8,913 nt of DNA from Limisphaerales bacterium (lineage in GTDB: Bacteria > Verrucomicrobiota > Verrucomicrobiia > Limisphaerales > UBA11358). The position numbers and the translations under genes are program-made. The stretch is taken from contig DAIDJC010000123.1 in NCBI GenBank assembly GCA_027451565.1, positions 261-9,173 on the forward strand, given 5' to 3'. Positions 6,428 through 8,913 of the stretch are shown here, in pieces; positions within the stretch are counted from its first letter, which is position 1, and each line of letters begins with the position of its first letter. A model generated the notes under the pieces. That model saw only the letters and a program-made list of their open reading frames with translations. It ran no database searches and had not been told where the DNA came from.

Positions 6428-6903
6428 GGGAGATTGATTCCTTCAAGGCTTTCTCCGGTGATTGGATTTTGCAGGCGCCAGCGGGACGATGTCAGCCAGG
6501 AAAAACGCCAGGGCGGCTCGACTGGACGGCCTTCCAAGGCGGGGGCGATAAGGAAAAGACTGAAGTGGGCGGGTACGTGCCCGGTTCCAGAGCTTGAATA
6601 ACTGCCTGCGCCATAATGAATCCACCAATGCCCCGCCACCAGGCCTGCGTCCACCAGTGGCAGGGGATTCTTGGAAAGCGCCAGTTTGAAATCCCCCGAG
6701 CGGTTGGTGGCGAGCAGAAAATCGGCGGCCAAAAGCGCCTGGCGGCGGTTGATTTGCCAGAGAACCTGACCTTGGGTAAGGCTCCAGTCCTGCCCGGAAA
6801 AGTCCATCGCTGGCATGGTGTTGGAAGTGCGGCAGGCGGTCATACCCAGCATCAATGCCAGGGAAACCATTGGGAAAATGACGTTCTTACGGAGAAGCTT
6901 CAA
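6424..6903 (-). CDS. Small LolB/DUF3261-like outer-membrane lipoprotein
   Basis: A predicted lipoprotein of 159 residues from TTG 6903, with signal KLLRKNVIFPMVSLALMLGM followed by T-A-Cys; the Cys at residue 24 fits a lipobox. The mature part is a small beta-rich domain (SLTQGQVLWQINRRQALLAA, later GAGSYSSSGTG) and ends WRLQNPITGESLEGI, a Trp/Arg strand and Gly-Glu turn reminiscent of LolB-like/DUF3261 lipoproteins carried by APE clusters. It would receive cargo at the outer membrane from the LolA-like partner. TTG 6903 is preferred because it overlaps the upstream stop as TTGA and starts directly at a basic signal sequence. ATG 6942 would add 13 residues and overlap the flavoenzyme by 43 bases; ATG 6867 would remove the basic part of the signal. 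Its stop overlaps the exporter start (ATGA). The family assignment is by pattern only. Confidence 0.7.
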   Translation of the reverse strand: MKLLRKNVIFPMVSLALMLGMTACRTSNTMPAMDFSGQDWSLTQGQVLWQINRRQALLAADFLLATNRSGDFKLALSKNPLPLVDAGLVAGHWWIHYGAGSYSSSGTGHVPAHFSLFLIAPALEGRPVEPPWRFSWLTSSRWRLQNPITGESLEGINLP

Positions 6904-8204
6904 GATGGCGAGGCCGCAGGCTGCCCGGCAGGACGGGGACATGGTTCAGCCGGCACGGTCAGCCTGGGCACCAAGGGGCGATAGGCATGCCATTTGACCA
7001 GTTTGAAAAAATACCAGAGGCGCCAGCGCAAATTCCATCCGCCCTCCAGTTCGCCAGCCAAAACAGCGTTCACCGCATCAGGCAGGCTGGCATGATTGCG
7101 GGGTTGCATGAAAAGCTCCATGAAAGGCCAGGTGTAGTAATGCTCGACCATTTGCCAGTAAAATTGCATCCCCTTGCGCACGCGCTTTTCGTAGCGCAGA
7201 AAACGCCTGCCGCCATTGTCCTCTGCATCAATGGATTTGACGATAGCCTCGGCAGCCAGTTTTCCGGACCACATGGCCAGGTAAACACCGGCAGAAAAAA
7301 TAGGGTCCATGAAACCTGCCGCATCGCCCACGCGCACCACCCGGTCGCCAACCAGGCGGCGGTTGTAATAGCTGAAATCGCTTAAAGTCTGAATGGGAGC
7401 CAAAGGGATGGCTCCAGACATGCGCTCTTTCATGACCGGACTGTGATCCACCCAGTATTGAAACAGTTTTTCGGGTTCCATGCCGGACTTGGAAAATTCA
7501 TCCCGGTCCAAAACCAATCCCACACTGGTTTTCTGGGCTGACACGGGAATAATCCAAAACCACTTATTGTGCAGACGGGTGATGATGGTGTCGCCGCCGG
7601 CATCACCCTGGTCGCGTTGAACCCCGGAAAAATGGCCAAACACCGCCAATTTTTTGAGTGTGGGGTGGATGACACGCTGTTTTTCCTGGTTGCCGGTCAG
7701 GTTGTTTCTTCCGCTGGCATCAATTAGAAAGGAGGCATCGAAAGTTGAGGATTGGCCGTCCGGTCCCATGGCCTCCACGGTCACTCCATCAGGGTTTGAC
7801 TTGGTGCTTTTAACCGACCAACCCTCGCGGATTTCCGCACCGCTGGCCCGTGCATGCTTCATCAGGATATGGTCGAAAGTGGCTCGTTCGACCTGCACCA
7901 CCTCGGGTTCCCGGGTAAACCGGCCTTTGCCAAAAATAAACCTGGTCGAATGCGATCCATTGCCCAAATAAAACCGGGCGCCAAGTTTGCGGGGAAAACC
8001 AGCTTCCTGAATGGCTGGCAACACCCCCAGTTCGCGGAAAATGCGCTGATTATAGGGCAGCAAAGATTCCCCAATGTGGAAGCGCGGGAAAATTTCGCGT
8101 TCCAGAACCAGCACTCTTTTTCCGCTTTTTGCCAAAACTGTTGCCGCGCTGCTTCCCCCAGGACCGCAACCAATGATCACCACATCCCAAGGATTTGTTT
8201 TCAT
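6900..8204 (-). CDS. FAD-dependent oxidoreductase, flavin-dependent halogenase-like
   Basis: A 434-residue flavoprotein of the tryptophan halogenase / geranylgeranyl reductase superfamily. It shows the N-terminal Rossmann dinucleotide motif (VVIIGCGPGGSSAA, 8-21) with acidic strand end VLVLERE at 31-37. FHIGESLLP at 42-50 is shared with halogenases, and VQVERATFDHILMKHA spans 103-118. The second FAD motif is GDAAGFMDPIFSAGV at 293-307. WFWIIP at 215-220 fits the halogenase WxWxIP motif, and Lys73 in GFPRKLGARF is a candidate catalytic lysine. The reaction may be halogenation or oxidation of a carrier-bound or aromatic substrate; related genes sit in flexirubin and APE-type clusters. ATG 8204 begins right at the Rossmann strand; no Shine-Dalgarno is seen. 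It is the first gene of the operon, about 80 bases downstream of the predicted transcription start. Confidence 0.85.
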   Translation of the reverse strand: MKTNPWDVVIIGCGPGGSSAATVLAKSGKRVLVLEREIFPRFHIGESLLPYNQRIFRELGVLPAIQEAGFPRKLGARFYLGNGSHSTRFIFGKGRFTREPEVVQVERATFDHILMKHARASGAEIREGWSVKSTKSNPDGVTVEAMGPDGQSSTFDASFLIDASGRNNLTGNQEKQRVIHPTLKKLAVFGHFSGVQRDQGDAGGDTIITRLHNKWFWIIPVSAQKTSVGLVLDRDEFSKSGMEPEKLFQYWVDHSPVMKERMSGAIPLAPIQTLSDFSYYNRRLVGDRVVRVGDAAGFMDPIFSAGVYLAMWSGKLAAEAIVKSIDAEDNGGRRFLRYEKRVRKGMQFYWQMVEHYYTWPFMELFMQPRNHASLPDAVNAVLAGELEGGWNLRWRLWYFFKLVKWHAYRPLVPRLTVPAEPCPRPAGQPAASPS

Positions 8205-8290
8205 TTGCTGGATTTTGATTGTGTCACTCGATGGCACCCCTCGGCAAACCACGGGCCAAATGCCTTGTCCAAGCGGAGCGGACAGGTATC

Positions 8291-8319
8291 GTTGTAGTTT
8301 TTACCCGGTCTTTTGTCAA
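8291..8319 (-). promoter_or_regulatory. Sigma70-type promoter of the five-gene operon
   Basis: On the - strand a perfect -35 TTGACA (8319-8314) is followed by a 17-base spacer and TACAAC (8296-8291, 4 of 6 to the -10 consensus). The predicted start near 8284 gives a leader of about 80 bases before ATG 8204. Its position makes the longer TTG-initiated frame from 8404 unlikely to be a gene and marks the flavoenzyme as first in the transcript. Confidence 0.6.
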
Positions 8320-8330
8320 CCTCGTCGCCA

Positions 8331-8363
8331 TAAAAGATTAGGCTCTTTGCTGGGACCAAAGCC
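8331..8363 (-). terminator. Terminator-like hairpin
   Basis: On the - strand GGCTTTG (8363-8357), a 7-base loop and CAAAGAGCC (8349-8341, one bulged base) form a hairpin followed by TAATCTTTTA. The T tract is short and interrupted, so it is a weak rho-independent candidate. It sits between possible gene remnants at 8397-8625 and the operon promoter, where it would insulate the operon from upstream - strand transcription. Confidence 0.3.
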
Positions 8364-8396
8364 CCAACTCCCGCAATCCACGCATTCTCCAAATGG

Positions 8397-8625
8397 TTAG
8401 GCAACCAGAGATTCCAGCCATTCCTCGAGAATCATTTGTTCCGCGCCTTTGGCCGGTCCCCGCAGATGCATCTAAACCACATCTTCAAGGCGGCGTAATC
8501 ATGGAGGCACCGCCAGGGGCAAAGTGGTGGCAGAACACATCCACAATGAGCTTGCCGCCAGGAGCGGGAGCACGGTCGGAGGGGTCGGTCGGGAAAATGG
8601 GGATTCTGGATTCCTTGCAGGACAT
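8397..8625 (-). pseudogene. Possible remnant of a small - strand gene
   Basis: Two short open frames lie in tandem. One runs from ATG 8625 to TGA 8485 (46 residues, MSCKESRIPIFPTDPSDRAP then APGGKLIVDVFCHHFAPGGA). The other runs from ATG 8471 to TAA 8397 (24 residues, containing GPAKGAEQMILEEWLESLVA), in a different frame. The second reads like a helical C-terminus, and the first has one strand-like segment. A terminator-like hairpin follows. Together they could be a frameshifted, decayed gene. Neither has a ribosome binding site and I recognise no family, so chance is quite possible. Confidence 0.2.
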
Positions 8626-8641
8626 GGTGTTTTGTTATAAA
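8615..8641 (+). promoter_or_regulatory. Putative promoter of the GIY-YIG gene
   Basis: TTGCAG (8615-8620) and TATAAA (8636-8641) with a short 15-base spacer precede the ATG at 8650. Transcription would begin within a base or two of the start codon, giving an almost leaderless message, in keeping with the lack of any Shine-Dalgarno. The -10 box is good, the spacer short, so confidence is modest. Confidence 0.35.
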
Positions 8642-8649
8642 AATATTTC

Positions 8650-8913
8650 ATGGGCCAGACTCTTCTCTTCCCGGACCCGAAGCCGATGGACCAGCGGCTG
8701 GGCGGGAAGTTTTTCCGGCGCGCTCCGCGCAGGCCAGGTGTTTATTTGATGAAGGATGCAGATGGCAACGTGCTCTACGTCGGGAAGGCAAAGGACCTCA
8801 AACAGCGCCTTGGCTGTTATCGTCTGGCCAATCCTGACCGGATGCCTCGGCGGCACTTGCGCATGGTTCGAGAGGTCGCTCACATCGAATTTCAATTTTG
8901 CGCCAACGAATCG
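8650..8913 (+). CDS. GIY-YIG nuclease-domain protein, UvrC N-terminus-like (partial)
   Basis: The first 88 codons of a gene that continues beyond the window. RPGVYLMKDADGNVLYVGKA at residues 28-47 is the GIY-YIG core (GVY and YVG forms), with KDLKQRLGCYR following as in UvrC/Cho-type nucleases and DnaQ-UvrC fusions. IEFQFCANES at 79-88 matches the UvrC stretch where a conserved Glu or acidic helix follows. The enzyme would nick DNA, by family, in nucleotide-excision-type repair. The 27-residue N-terminal extension (GQTLLFPDPKPMDQRLGGKFF) differs from canonical UvrC, so a stand-alone UvrC-like protein is more likely than true UvrC. ATG 8650 is the first start; ATG 8686 (residue 13) is an alternative. 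No Shine-Dalgarno. The gene is divergent from the lipid operon and probably unrelated to it. Confidence 0.85.
   Translation, partial: MGQTLLFPDPKPMDQRLGGKFFRRAPRRPGVYLMKDADGNVLYVGKAKDLKQRLGCYRLANPDRMPRRHLRMVREVAHIEFQFCANES

Larger units (their letters stand above)
8205..8649. other. Divergent intergenic region
   Basis: About 445 bases without a convincing gene separate the - strand operon from the + strand GIY-YIG gene. It holds the operon promoter, a terminator-like hairpin, the possible gene remnants described separately, and a likely promoter for the GIY-YIG gene at its right edge. A 67-codon frame (8404-8201) overlaps the flavoenzyme start by ATGA but begins with TTG, spans the promoter and has no recognisable product, so it is not called. 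Confidence 0.5.

Noticed and set aside
8201..8404. 67-codon - strand frame overlapping the flavoenzyme start by ATGA
   Set aside because: It begins with TTG, spans the TTGACA promoter and a hairpin, and has no recognisable product.
1..8913. CRISPR arrays, insertion sequences, rRNA genes
   Set aside because: No regularly spaced repeats, transposase-like frames, terminal inverted repeats or rRNA-like stretches were seen by eye.

Overview
The window reads as a bacterial chromosome segment in which the right end of an integrated mobile element meets a host operon. Base composition is moderately GC-rich and most host-side genes lack a clear Shine-Dalgarno sequence. The operon resembles aryl-polyene (APE)-type lipid/pigment export clusters, and it is followed by a stand-alone GIY-YIG gene with a UvrC-like N-terminus. 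Together these suggest a Verrucomicrobiota-like Gram-negative. That is an inference from gene types, not a phylogenetic placement.

Left part (1-1683): a small excisionase/AlpA-like helix-turn-helix gene (141-338) is followed 14 bases later by a tyrosine recombinase gene (353-1648), both on the + strand and each with a purine-rich ribosome binding site. The integrase reading frame runs into the 3' half of a complete tRNA-Ser(GCU) gene on the - strand (1591-1683). Its stop codon lies in the complement of the anticodon loop. The element therefore appears to be integrated at this tRNA and to extend leftward out of the window.

Middle (1684-8204): about 325 bases without a convincing gene separate the tRNA from a compact five-gene operon on the - strand. 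In transcription order it encodes a flavin-dependent halogenase-like oxidoreductase, a small LolB/DUF3261-like lipoprotein, a large MMPL exporter fused to an LpxL-type acyltransferase, a LolA-like periplasmic carrier and a FabZ/FabA-type hotdog dehydratase. Overlapping stop/start codons couple most of them. A good sigma70-type promoter lies at 8291-8319. The set makes sense as tailoring plus outer-membrane delivery of an acylated polyene-like or fatty product: the dehydratase works on carrier-bound chains, the flavoenzyme tailors, the acyltransferase attaches the chain, MMPL moves it through the inner membrane, and the LolA/LolB-like pair carries it to the outer membrane. No ketosynthase, ketoreductase, acyl carrier protein or AMP ligase gene is in the window, and the operon is bounded on both sides, so the chain-building genes must be elsewhere or absent.

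Right part (8205-8913): an intergenic region holds the operon promoter, a terminator-like hairpin and two short - strand open frames that may be gene remnants. It is followed by the start of a + strand GIY-YIG nuclease gene that runs off the window.
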